Source: Taxawa tesnikishii (nom. ined.)
Taxonomy: Eukaryota; Ascomycota; Dothideomycetes; Dothideales
NCBI GenBank assembly: GCA_030247885.1
Contig: JAPDRO010000011.1
Location: 558,001 to 622,000, forward strand
DNA: 64,000 nt
Reading direction: 5' to 3'
Shown: in pieces, positions 11,301 through 22,600 of the stretch
How positions within the stretch are numbered: position 1 is the stretch's first letter
Layout of the letters: the number at the start of each line of letters is the position of its first letter
Position numbers and translations under genes: made by a program
Notes under the pieces: generated by a model
Seen by the model: only the letters and a program-made list of their open reading frames with translations
Told to the model about the DNA's origin: nothing
The model's database searches: none

Positions 11301-13316
11301 GTTGGGATTGTCGTCGGGCAAGCCGAAAGTCGTGCTGACTGCAGAAACCATGGAAGACCTGCTCCTGTCGTCCGTTTCACTGTTATCTGCAAGGAAGCTG
11401 CTGTTATGAACCAAAGTCTTTGGTCTGGCCTTTTTACTTTGGCCTTCATCCGGGGACTGTCCGGCGCTGGAGGATCGCCTCTGGGCTCGCTACTTGCACG
11501 TGGCTGTCTGATTTCAGGTACCCTAGGTTCCGATGGCAGAGCCTTGTGCAATGACGCGCCAGGTGGCGGAGTGTATCCAGAATGGAACACGGCTAAATCA
11601 TCGTCATCCTCTGAAGATGTGGGAGGTCTTGATCTCTCCTGTTCCACGGCGGACGCAGCGTCTGTGGTACTCGACGTGTTCAAGTACGGACTCATGACAC
11701 GTCTCAAGCTGTTGGGGGAAGCACTCGCTGTTTGCGCAGCCACCGCGTTGACGATTTGTGGCGGCAATGGAGGTTGCTTCTCACCCGAAACAGACTTCTT
11801 TCGCCGCCTGAAAAAGGACGCTTTCTTGTTCAAAGTCTGTTGCGTTGGATTTGTACCAGGCAAAGGCTCGCTCTTGCTCGTCTTCGGCTCCGGTCTCACT
11901 TGTGAAGCGATGTGCGGTTGACTCGGTTGTGGTCTTGGTTTTGCCTGGTCGTTTTCGTGGATTGATGATCGTCGCGAAAGCTGTGACTGTGTCTGGCTCG
12001 ACGTTTCATGAGCGCGATTGCTGGAGGAACCAAACATCCTCCTAAAGAAACCTGGCCTTTCCTGGGAAACTTCCGGCGGTGGACTGGTCTGTTTTTGCGC
12101 TGCATTGCCAATGACAGAGGCGCTGTGGTTCAGCTGCTGTAGTTCCTGAGCTTGGGTCATAGTGCGCATGCTGCTCGCTCGCACAAAATCGCTGGCCTGC
12201 TCGCGAATTTCGTGAGGAATCTCAGGAGTACTCGCTTTGGACTTGGTGTTGTTCATCGCCTCTGTGGATACCGTCGAGCCTTTCCGAAGCGCGCTTGGCT
12301 TGTACACCAGGGAGCTGTTCGAGTATGATGACTGCAGCTGCGCGGGAGATGAGAGCGGATCAGTCGCTCTTCGTGGCCCAGAAGGTATGGTGGGTTCTGG
12401 GCATGACGCCTCGTAGGGACTGAACACTGAGGGTACCGGCCTCCCCTTGCGAGTATTGAGCCTCCAGCATTGTCTGTCGGCGCGCTGGTGAAAAGGTTGT
12501 CCAGAAAGCGATGATCGTCGCTCGCCGATCGAATCCCGGCACCGAACCTGCTCGTCCCAAGTGGCGCTGCGTAGCCATAGTCGAAGCTGGCGGCCGTACC
12601 GGTCTTGTGTGTCCCGCTTCTCTGTATCTCTGAGCCGCTCCGGCTCAACACCCTGCGACCACTCCTTGCTCCTTGCGTGACCTGCGGACTAACTGTAAAG
12701 TTGGAGCCGCTATTGCTACGTCTGTCTCTGGAAGAGACGTGACCAGAATACTGGCTAGAGGCATCGTCCATGCCATTGCGATCGTAGCCCGACGACAGGG
12801 AGGAAGAGTAGGTGTGTCCACGTGCGCGCTGGTTCAGGCGAGACAGGAGAAGTTGAGGCGGGCTTGCGGCGCCGCTGAAGTCGTCGTGGCTGCTCACATA
12901 TCTCGGACCAAAGTCTCCGAGACCCATTGTTGTAGTTGTGGTGTTTGCGCCTGGTATCCTATCCAGAGACTCGAGAAGATTGTCGACGACCGAGTCCCGC
13001 GTGTCACTAGACCAAGACAGACCATGCGAATGTCTCGGCCGGCGAGCTTCCGCTTCCTCTTCCCCTTTCCAATGCCTCTCGGCGGATGGTATGTCGCGTC
13101 GGGGACCGCGATTCTCTGCTCTCGAGGGCGACCGAGCAGGCTCTTTCCCTTTCGCGCGCCGTTTGGAGGAGGACTGTGGTGTTGAGGGGGCGAGTTGCGC
13201 AAGGCACCCTTTGAGCTGGTGCGCACGCTCAGAGCGGCCGGCGCGATTGAGGGTGAGCTATGTGCAGGGGCAGCAGAGGGTGCAGAAGCAGGAGGTTGAG
13301 GCCTGGTGGGGGCCAT
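8391..13316 (-). CDS. Sec7-PH domain Arf guanine nucleotide exchange factor (Syt1/EFA6-like)
   Basis: Loads GTP onto Arf-type GTPases in membrane traffic. The ATG at 13316 has a good Kozak context. The order is a long Ser/Pro-rich N-terminus, a Sec7 domain at about 10330-10880, a PH domain at about 9080-9500, and a C-terminal coiled coil ending ERDQQRRPSGADSDA. The Sec7 glutamic-finger position is kept in LKAETQQVDRIL, and the core NTDLHLADI is clear. Two introns are supported: 10484-10537 (54 bp, in frame, no stop) and 8583-8672. Predicted length is about 1590 residues. Three apparent one-base losses interrupt the N-terminal half, at a G5 run (13186-13190), a C4 run (12443-12446) and near 11473-11487. 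The conserved domains are intact. Confidence 0.9.
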
Positions 13317-13696
13317 GGCGACGACAGCCTGGGAGACGCTTGGTGTGTGCAACTAGTAACTTGGGTGTACCTGCAGCCTCGCACAGACGGGTGGATTGCA
13401 GTAGGCGCAGGGCGCAGGGTATGCAAGTTTATCGTACGCTGCACACTGTGGGCCGTCTTGATTTCGTCAATGGCTACACTGTGCAATTGGCGTGGGAGGG
13501 TAGTTGGTCGGGATGCGGGCTCATACCCGCGGGCCGTGGGCGGACTGCTTCGAGTGCTGGCGAAGCTGCATCTCAAGGGGAAGGAAGACGCGATGGATTG
13601 AGGGCGAAGGGCTGCGATGCCTCCAACTAGCCTTCTCGTAGAGTTCCGGCAACAGTTGGTGCTACTGTACGAGAGAAGGGAGCTTGATTCAGGGGT

Positions 13697-13731
13697 GGCG
13701 GCGGCGGCGGCGGCAGCAGCAGCAGCAGCAC
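13697..13731. repeat. GGC/AGC trinucleotide microsatellite
   Basis: About six GGC followed by about six AGC units, upstream of the Sec7-PH gene. Confidence 0.9.
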
Positions 13732-13760
13732 CATCGATGCTCGACTGGCTGCTATCGAAG

Positions 13761-13797
13761 CGGATGCGAATGCGGATGCAGATGCGGATGTGGATGC
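13761..13797. repeat. Hexanucleotide array of GGATGC-type units
   Basis: About six degenerate copies (GGATGC, GAATGC, AGATGC, GGATGT), 30 bp from the GGC/AGC run. Confidence 0.75.
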
Positions 13798-14843
13798 TAC
13801 TAAACCTCCGCAGAGGCAAACGCCCTGCATTGATGGCGGTCTGGCTTGTCCACGAAGGAGGGTAGCGCGTCTTCAAAAGGAACGACGATCTGCCCGGCTG
13901 CGCGCCGCGTGCTGCTGCGTGCTTGCCAAGCATAATCCTTCAAGCCTCATCGAGCCGGGATCTTCTTCTTGTTCTTCTTCTTCTTCTTTTCATCGTCTAT
14001 CCACGTAGTCGCTGCGGACGACATATGATACAGCGGAACATCGCAAGGGCCGCAACCTGTAACTCACAAGCCCGAAAGACTACGTGTCTCTTCAACAATC
14101 GACTGACTATCCTCGATATCCCATCCCGCGGACGAGTGTACTAGTTTCTCCGCCACGGACGAGCCGTCTCAGACACTCGACGGCATGTAGAGCACATGGG
14201 CCATCGTCTTCCCCTCGCCTAACAGGTTTTCCCAAACACCTCGCTCGCTATTTTCGTTTTGAGGGGGCGATTGCAGCGAATATCTTCGCTTGACGTGTCG
14301 CCGCGGCGCCTGAGCAGTTTTACCATCCATTGCGACACCTGAAGTTGTCTCTGTACGTGTCGCTTCGCTGTCTGCCAGCGTTCCACCGAAACGGCCCGTT
14401 GCAATTCTTTCTCGACCGTCACGTGTTTTCAGGAACAAAGACGTTGTACGAGCTGTCTACAGTGGCGAACCAGTCGCGCAGCCGCTGCCCCTGGCAGATG
14501 CACCTTCTAGCGCGCGTCGTGTTGTACGCGCGATTGGTCAATGTGGCCCTTGTCCATCTTCCAAGTTTGGACAAAGCCGATTCTTGGCTGCACAAACAAG
14601 AGTCGGCTATCCTTGCATAGCGGCTTCGTGAACCGCTCTGAAGCCACAGTAGTTTTCGTGGAAGAGAGCCTTGAATGAACCAACCTCTCATGCAATTAAC
14701 ATACTTACATACATCCTGGACGAATAAGAAGCCGCTAAGCATCTTGATTCAAGACTTGAATCATGAAGATTTTTAGCGTAGGAGTGCAGATAATTACGCT
14801 CATAAGCGAGCTGGGGTGCCTGTGTTAACAAATCGAGGGGCGC

Positions 14844-16025
14844 TCAATAAGTGGCCACGGCAGAACACCTCCTTTCTTTTGGTGGCACAGGTGATTTGCC
14901 TTCACCGTCCAAACCAGCTATACAATCGTCACCCGGAACAGGAACGTCGTCGCCGGTCTCCGCCACCTCTAGCTCTCCTTCCAGTACGGCGTCGAGGTGA
15001 GCCTGAAGACGAGGATCAGGTACGGCAGGTTCGGTGTGCGTGCGGCGACGATTCCATACCTGCATCACCACTGGCGGGATCTCGCTCCAGTGCTGACTCT
15101 GCGGCTCGTACGGCTGACGTGTTGTGGGATCAGTACCTTCCCATTGCACCAGGTAGTAGCCCGGATTCCAGTCATCTTCCTGCATGATGTAGGCCATTTC
15201 GAACTCGTTGGCATCATCTAAGATCCTGCCATCTGGCAACAGTGCGGGTTGCCAAGACCGACGACGAGTTGATTGACGGTGGGTGGGCGGAGTTTCTTGG
15301 TCCTGCTCACTGTGAGTACTGTCAACGTCGTCGTTGTCGGTCATCTCAACGTCCCCATCATCATTGACGGTTGATTCGCTATGAGACTTACCTTTGTCAG
15401 GAAGATACTCCCCATCATCGTCACTATCGTTATTGTCCTCCATGACAACCCCTGGATGTGAGCCACGCTTTGCGGGAACAGGCCTTCCGCCAGGTGGTCT
15501 GGCAACGACAATTGTGTCTGACATGTCGTCGTCCTTGTTTGCGGCCGACTGATGTGCTTGTGTAGTGGTGTATGGGTCCCGCCTTGCAAAGACAGGCCTT
15601 CCGTGGGGCGGCCGGGCAACAACGACCGTGTCCGACATGTCGTCGTCACTGTCCGTCGGGTCATCTGTAATAACGATGGCATTCTCCCAACTCGAACCAG
15701 GAGTGCTGGATGCCTGTTGGTGCCCAACAGGGGTGTCTAGCGCTTCCTCATCGGTGTCCGTCACTTCTTCTTCTTCGTGCCCATTACACCTGGGATCTCC
15801 GCGCGTGAACGCATGGGCAGCAATCAGTCGTCTATGCACCCATAGCTTCAGCCCAGGTCCATCAAGCGGCTTGGTGGACCTAAGCCTGACTTGGAAGAGA
15901 TTGCTATCTCCTGCCGACTGCGTGATCACCTGAGCGATTCCCCGCTCACGCACCAAGCGTTCTGCGAGCGCCTTCTCACGTACGCTGCACTCTGGAGACT
16001 CGTTACCACTTATCGGAAGCGGCAT
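14844..16025 (-). CDS. Acidic protein with chromodomain-like segment and internal repeat
   Basis: A single exon of 393 residues, ATG at 16025. Residues about 275-325 resemble a chromodomain: FEMAYIMQEDDWNPGYYLVQW, then a Trp/Tyr-Glu-Pro part and the helix EIPPVVMQVW. Before it lies a long acidic region. Two copies of a repeat of about 22 residues (127-148 and 166-187) share DDDMSDT[V/I]VVARPP and GRPV. Each holds a hydrophobic-valine core beside aspartates, as does AIVITDD at 116-122; these resemble SUMO-interacting motifs. A basic patch (TRRRSW) precedes the chromo-like part. The inferred role is a chromatin or SUMO-linked nuclear protein. The exact family is not recognised. The reading frame is intact. 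Confidence 0.7.
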   Translation of the reverse strand: MPLPISGNESPECSVREKALAERLVRERGIAQVITQSAGDSNLFQVRLRSTKPLDGPGLKLWVHRRLIAAHAFTRGDPRCNGHEEEEVTDTDEEALDTPVGHQQASSTPGSSWENAIVITDDPTDSDDDMSDTVVVARPPHGRPVFARRDPYTTTQAHQSAANKDDDMSDTIVVARPPGGRPVPAKRGSHPGVVMEDNNDSDDDGEYLPDKGKSHSESTVNDDGDVEMTDNDDVDSTHSEQDQETPPTHRQSTRRRSWQPALLPDGRILDDANEFEMAYIMQEDDWNPGYYLVQWEGTDPTTRQPYEPQSQHWSEIPPVVMQVWNRRRTHTEPAVPDPRLQAHLDAVLEGELEVAETGDDVPVPGDDCIAGLDGEGKSPVPPKERRCSAVATY

Positions 16026-16657
16026 GGAGTTCGTCTTGTAGTTGGCGTTTTCGGGTGTTGAGAGTTTACAGTACGTGAGAGGAAGTCAGGTGTCCGCGAA
16101 GGAGAGAGTCCAGAGTCTGAGAAGGGGAGAGAATGGGACTGAAGAGGGGTTTTTCTGCCCCTATTCCCGGCAGCACTCGAGGATTTATCGCAACACTTCT
16201 TTGACGATACAAAGGCGTTGTGATCTGAATGCCCCGATCAATGTCATTGTAGTGACAAGGACGACGTATTAGGGACAAAGACCGGGTTACGGAGCCCGAA
16301 AATTGGCTTACGTCTTTGTTGTCAGCCGTCGGCAGTCGCAGAGCTACAGTACTCGTAATCGTGGAGAACTAACTCATACCTTCATTGTATCAACTGGGAG
16401 GCTAAACGACCTGAATATAAAATACGTTGGTTTTGGTCCTCTCTACTCCGAGAACTCCGCGCTATGAACAAAGATACCGGGTATATAAGCCCAAACCACT
16501 CCCTCCCAGAGGGAAGCAACCTGCGATCCTCCACATGCCCGCACATACATACATAAATGCATACATACCCACAGCGAAAACTCTCTTTTCCATCCCAGGG
16601 CCCTCTACCAGCCACATCGTCTCCCCCTGCACCGACCTATTCCCGACACACAGTTCA
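16026..16657. other. Spacer between chromo-like gene and giant gene
   Basis: Promoter side of the chromo-like gene and 3' side of the giant gene. No supported gene or distinctive repeat was seen. Confidence 0.55.
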
Positions 16658-19600
16658 CTATTGATAAGGCGTCCACTCCTGTCCTGGATAACTCGTCCCC
16701 CTCATCTGCCCACCCTCCTCATTCCCCAGTCTTCCTCCCCCTCCCCTCCCTTGCCCACTTCCACCACCCTCATTCCCATACCCACCATATCCACCACGCT
16801 GCTGGCCTCCTCGTCCCTTGACATAATACCGTCCCTCAGACGCCATGTGCAGCGGCGCATCCCTGAACCCCGAATCCCCCTCTGCTGCTGCGGAGAGTAC
16901 GGCGGACTCGGGTATCCATAGCTTCCCTGCTGCTGTTGCGCGTAGGGGTCCCGTTGGCCCCTATCCTGTTGTGCCTGCGAAGAGTACGGGAACTGCTTCG
17001 ACGGCGGAGGCAGCGGTGGGATCCTCTCTCCGCTCTGCTGCGGCGGCGTAGTGTAGAGCGCAGGGGTTGAGGCCTGCTGTGGGGGACCCGGGACCTTGTT
17101 GGCGGCGGCGCTGTTGTTGTTGTAAGGCTGCGCGGGACGCCGTGACGTCGTCGTCGTTGTTGTCGTACTAGTTGTCGTCGTCGTGGTGGAGCGGCGGTAC
17201 GGAGATGCAGATGTGGGTGTGGGAGCGGGTGAGAACGACTGTACTCCGTACATGGCAGGGCTGGAAGCTTGCTGTGGCGCGTCCTTAAATCCCACGTCTC
17301 CACGCTGCTGTGACTGTGACTGTGGCTGCAGTGGCGAAGCGCGTGTGATCGCCTGCCCGATCGAGCCCATAGCATAGTCGTGCGGTCCCGATGAACTGCG
17401 TGAGTGCACAGGGGACACCACGGGAGAGGTAGGTGACTGGCGTTGAGTCGTGTGGTCGTACTGCTGCATCTCATTTCCTCCTTGCGGATTCGCAGGACTT
17501 ATGACACTACCAGTGGAGGACTGGCGAAGATGCAGGAGCGCGGGTTCGCGCGGGCGCGGCTCGTACGACGGCTGGCGAGGGCGGTCGTTGTACGAGGGCT
17601 GCGCTGCTGGACAGGCTGGACGGCGCCTGGCTGAACGCGATACGCTGTTTGCGGGGAATGGTATGTTCGTACTGTCGCGGCAGTTCGTGGTCAGGACCGT
17701 AGCTGTTCCGATACGAGGCTGCTGTCGGCTGAAAGGCTTCTGGCACGTTAGAGTATCTCTGTCCTGGACGGAGTCCCTCGCTGCGTAGTCTCCTGTGCTG
17801 CTGCGCGGATGGATAGGCTTGCTGTGGTTGGGCTTCGTACGATGGCTGGTGAGGATGATCGTTATACGATGGCTGGACGGGTTGATCATAATATGCTGAC
17901 CGCCCATTATACGCCACCTGATCATCATACGCAGTTTGACTTTGAGCCTGGTTGGCCGGGGCGTACCACCCACCAGGCGGGATCGGCATCTCATTCTGCA
18001 CTCTTGCACTCCTCTCTTGCGCTTGCTGCTGCCACTGGGGACCAAATGTCGAGTCCTCCACTCCTCGTGACTGGTACTGTCCCACGGGTAGCTGAGGAAT
18101 GTTAGCGTACTGCTGCCTCTTCGTCGCTTCATAAGCCGGATAAGCAGCCGCAGCGGAAGGCGTGCTATTCCCCGAGCTCGAATTTCTCGGCTGTGCTTTC
18201 ATCAACTTGTTGGGCTTTGTCGTATTTGGGCCCGCGTTTGTATTGGAGCGACCGAAAAGTGACCCGAGTCGAGAGAAGCGGTTCTTCTTGTCGGGATCAG
18301 GCTGAGATGCGGTCGTCGACGATCTCTGTACCTTTTTGAGTGTTATCGGCTTCACCGTGTTATCTCTTGCCTTTTGAGCAGCAATGACGGCGGGGTCTTG
18401 ATCCTCGAACCGCTGCTTCTTTTCATCGCGTGGCAATGCGTCGCCGATGCTGGACATGCGACGAAACGACTCGAAAATGCCGGAGCGTCTTCTCGATTGA
18501 ACCTGGGGTACTGCATCACCAGAGAAAGTTCGCTCAATGTTGATTGCGTTAGCCTGTGGGTTGATCCGGCCGCCGGGTGCGGGAGGGAATCTTTTCGTTG
18601 TCTCGTCGTTGGTTCTGGAGGCCCCACACCAGGCAGTTGATATTCGATGCCTTGCTGGCGGGGATCGATGAGAGGCGCTGCAAATCGCTGGGAGCGGATG
18701 TCTTGCGGAACGTTGTCTTTGGGCGGAGGTATAGGGACGGCTTCATACACAGCCTCTTGCTCAGGCCGTGTAGGTATCTCATACTCTCTGCGCGCAGCAT
18801 ACCGCTCGCGTTCTTGCTGCTCGTGTGTCCCAGACTGCCACCCTTCTATGTATGGAACGTTCTGTTCTGGATACTCGGTTTGTGCAACCAGTGCCGCCCG
18901 TGTCCGCTCAGCAACAACATGAGGTGGAATCGTGTGTGGATAGCCCGGAGGCGTCTGATCGTCAACATCTACGTCCTTAACCTCGTTGTCCTGACGAACT
19001 GAAGTCGGCAACGGTGCTTCTAATCCAGCGTCGTGGACATACGAAAGAGGCGTAGAGTGTTGCCCCTTCTCCGGATTAGCGACTTTGTACCTTCCGTAAG
19101 CAAACCTCGTCTGGTCAGGGATGGTCGGAGAACCCGGCATCGTCTCTGGTGACACAGTCTGGTAGGGGTGAACCGGTGCACTATGCTCCAAGCCCTGCCC
19201 TTCGGGTTGCTCGACAGAAGTTGCTCGCATTTCTTGCTGTGACGGCAGACTAGCACGGCCGACCATTGCAGGTCTCGATGACTCCTCCGAAGTCATCTGC
19301 TCTAGACGAGCGCGTTCCGCAGCCATACCCGCTTCCTCGTCATGGACAGCCGGGGCTTCTGGTTGAGGGAGAGGAGGCATCGGTTCGCGCTCCATACTCG
19401 AAACGGAAGATCGTCGTGAAATCGCCCGACTGATTCCTTCTTCCTCTTCCGGATCGAAAGCACTCACTTCGGACGGCCGATGAGGCTTTTTCCGTCGCAC
19501 TGAGCCGGCACTACTGCTCTTTTCCCACGACTCTGACATGGAATCCCTTGTGAGAGATTCGTCGCCGGGTTGTTCCGCACTCTCTCCTTCATGCGTAACA

Positions 19601-22600
19601 AAGGCGCTGTTCTCGTTCACCGCATGCCGCTGCCCAAGCGCAGTAATGCTCGGAGCCGGAAGCGCTTGCGCCACAGTCTCCGGCGCCGGGGTTGGCACTT
19701 CACTTTCACCTCCTCTCACCACACCGACATCTTTCCCCTCTCGCTCCTCTAAACTCCGAATTGGGTGCCTGCTTTCAGTCGGCGTAACGGAATACAAATC
19801 ATCTTCCTCCTCTTGTGGTGTCAATACCGCGACCTTCGCTTGCTCATTTTGCGCTCTCTGCACGTTTCTTTCGGGTCCGAGCTCTGGAAACGCCTCCAAG
19901 CCCGGGCTGGGTAAGACACCCAACCTAGCTTGAAGGTCGCCGGTCCCGAGTGTGCCTCTGCCTCCCATACCCTCCTTTGCATCGTCTTTGCCATCATCCA
20001 TATCCCAGACTTCCCTTCTCACGGGATTCTTCTCCAGATTTCCGGTGACATCCACGTTCCTCGCGCTACCCACCTCTTCATCCCCGAACCCATGGCCCAG
20101 GACCACGTTAGCTGGCATATCCACACCCATCCCTTGAGCGTCTGTCGAGGCAAAATCCGAGCTCGTGGCAGCCCCTGGGAAAGCGGGATCTCCATCTTTG
20201 CTGCTCATTACAACGCTCGAAGGACGGGTCCCAGAAGCGGATCTGCTTTTGGAACCCTCGCGCAACCGGTTAAAGGTCGCTGACAGTCTGTTACTAGTCC
20301 TCGATGGTGCACGACTCGACGGCTCCGTAGCGGTACGTATTGAGCCATTCGTTGTGGACAGTGCGGGTGAGGCGCTTGAAGCGCGGTCAGGTACGGCGGC
20401 GGGAACTGGAGGAAGGTCGGGCAACTGAGTCGTGGCATGCTGGGGCGTCGGTTCAGGCATGCGAAGAGCATCACTTGGCTGATGCATGCTTGCGCTTGAG
20501 ATCGGAGTGTGATCGGAGTGGGGTTCGACGGGATCGTTGTCTTGATCTACTGCCGCAGTGGGAAAATCAGCGGGTAGAGGTTCGATGTGAGTCGACGACG
20601 CTGCTTCTTGCTTTGCCGGCATTGGTCCTATAAAGGTCGACGATGCTGCTTCTTGCTGTGTGTGTACTGACATGTTCGCATTTCGATGGCCTGACGCTGA
20701 CGCAGCACGCGGGAACACAGTCCTCGAAGTAGCCGCAGTCGACGCGGAAGAAGCGGTCGCAGGCGGCGTTAGGGTTGAAGTAGGAGCCTGTAGCGCGCAA
20801 AGGATCAACACTGAACCTTCTACAAAGTGGTGGACGAGAATAGTAATTGACATTAGGAGATATAGAAGGCTGATGGCCTAGTGATATATGCATATCGTCG
20901 TTCAAAACCCCGAGAAACGTCGGTGCTAAAGGAAAACTGCTGCTTCGTGGTTACATGCGAAAAGTGCGGAAGTGGTCGAGATATCAGTACTGCAAGCGGA
21001 TACTTCTGCCGTTTGAGCCAACAGACGTGGACGAATGGGAGGTTGTGTTGTGCGGAATGAGTGAGACGAAATCAATCTACCTTATCGCCCCTGCTCTGAC
21101 CGAACCTCTGCTTTCCCTTCGCGAACAAGCCCTTCGCGCCAACCGTCGCCTTTCCACCAAGGAGACCAGCCGAATGCAGCAGATCTTTGCCTTTGGCCTG
21201 CATCTTGTCTACTCCACCGCCCTGCTGCGGTATTGTTGACCCGGAAACCGAACGCATGGCCGTGCTTGACCTCCTCTGAGCGGCAGGCATGGGAGAGTCC
21301 ACTGCTTCCGTCGCGGACGAATCCCGGTTCGAGGAGCCCAACTGCTTGGCGATCTTGATAATGCTGGGGCTGTGCTTGTGGCGTACACTGCCGAGAGTAG
21401 CGCTGGGCTTGAGCGTTGTATCAGCGGCAAGATGAGCGTGTTCTGGGTGAGAAGATAAAGTTGTATTGAGCCAGTCGCGTAGACCGGTATCCATAGACGC
21501 GAATTGTTGTCTGGTACTGTTGTAAGTACTTATGCGCTCAGGTGCTGATCTGAGCGCAAGTATTTCGCGGAACGGCGGGATGCGAGCCGTTGCACCTGGA
21601 GACGTTGGGGTTGCAGCAGAAGGCGACGAGGGACGGGCTTCGGTCTGTTCATGGAGAGGCTTCTGAGCTATCGGATCTGGTAGCGGCTTCGAGTTGAGAT
21701 CTGGCATAAGCTGGGGCCCTTCGATAGGAGACGGTGGCGCATCGCCACTTTTGAGCTGACGGGCCCGCTCATTGTGCATATCAGGCGAAGCTATGGGCGA
21801 GACTGGGCCACCGGCGAGGTCTATCGCGGATGGGGTATCTAAGTGCTGGCTATGCAAGCCCGTGACATGCGATACGGCTGCAGCCTCCGAAGGAGCATGC
21901 AGCGGTCCCAATGACTCGGCAGCCGGCTCGGGATCATCGGACTCCTCGCTGACATTAGTGTTCACGACGTGCAGACCAGAAGACCTTGGCCTCTCGTACG
22001 CCTTGGGCAGTTCCGAGCCGGTGACGTCGGGGTCAAAGAGTCCTTTGGATCCGGTTTCCCAACTGAAGCGTTGGTCCAGCATTCCTGGACCGGACCGGGC
22101 ATCGGACTGTGCAGGTTGTGCGGACTCGATAGGCTTGGTGACAGCCTCGGCGGGTGGTTCTGGATGGAAGGGTTTCTCGGATTGGCGGGGCTGATTCAGG
22201 TGTTGATGCGCGAATGATGAAACAGCAGTTGGTGCATATGCATCCAAGCTTGCCTCAAGAGCATTGGTGAGCTTGGACATGACACCGCCCGGTGAGGCAG
22301 ATTCTGAATGATTCGTGGCCAGCTGGGTCTGCGGTTCCGGTGGAAGGGGAGCTGACTCTACAACAGTTGGCGGAGTCGCTTCCCTAGTCTGATGGGACTC
22401 GGGCGCTACTGAACTTGTTGCAGGTTCGGGAGTTGGTGCTTGACCGGTGGTGTGTAGTTTCTCCATGTTCGCTGGCGCATCGATGGCGTCTTGTTCACGC
22501 TGTTTGTCCTCGTGAACAGCTTCCATGGCCCTCTCCGGGCTGAGGCTACGTTCGATCTCCCTTCGGAGACGGTCACTCTCCATGTCGTAAGGCGATTCAT

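Larger units (their letters stand above)
13317..14843. other. Intergenic with trinucleotide and hexanucleotide repeats
   Basis: Upstream of the Sec7-PH gene. It holds a GGC/AGC run at 13697-13731, six-base units of the GGATGC type at about 13761-13797 and a TTC-rich run at 13965-13990. Open frames through the repeats encode poly-Ala or poly-Arg and look spurious. No gene recognised. Confidence 0.6.

Noticed and set aside
11085-11921. Plus-strand open frame of 278 codons
   Set aside because: Antisense to the disordered N-terminal half of the exchange factor.
13229-13933. Minus-strand open frame of 234 codons upstream of the exchange factor
   Set aside because: Passes through microsatellites as poly-Ala and Ile-Arg repeats; more likely leader sequence.
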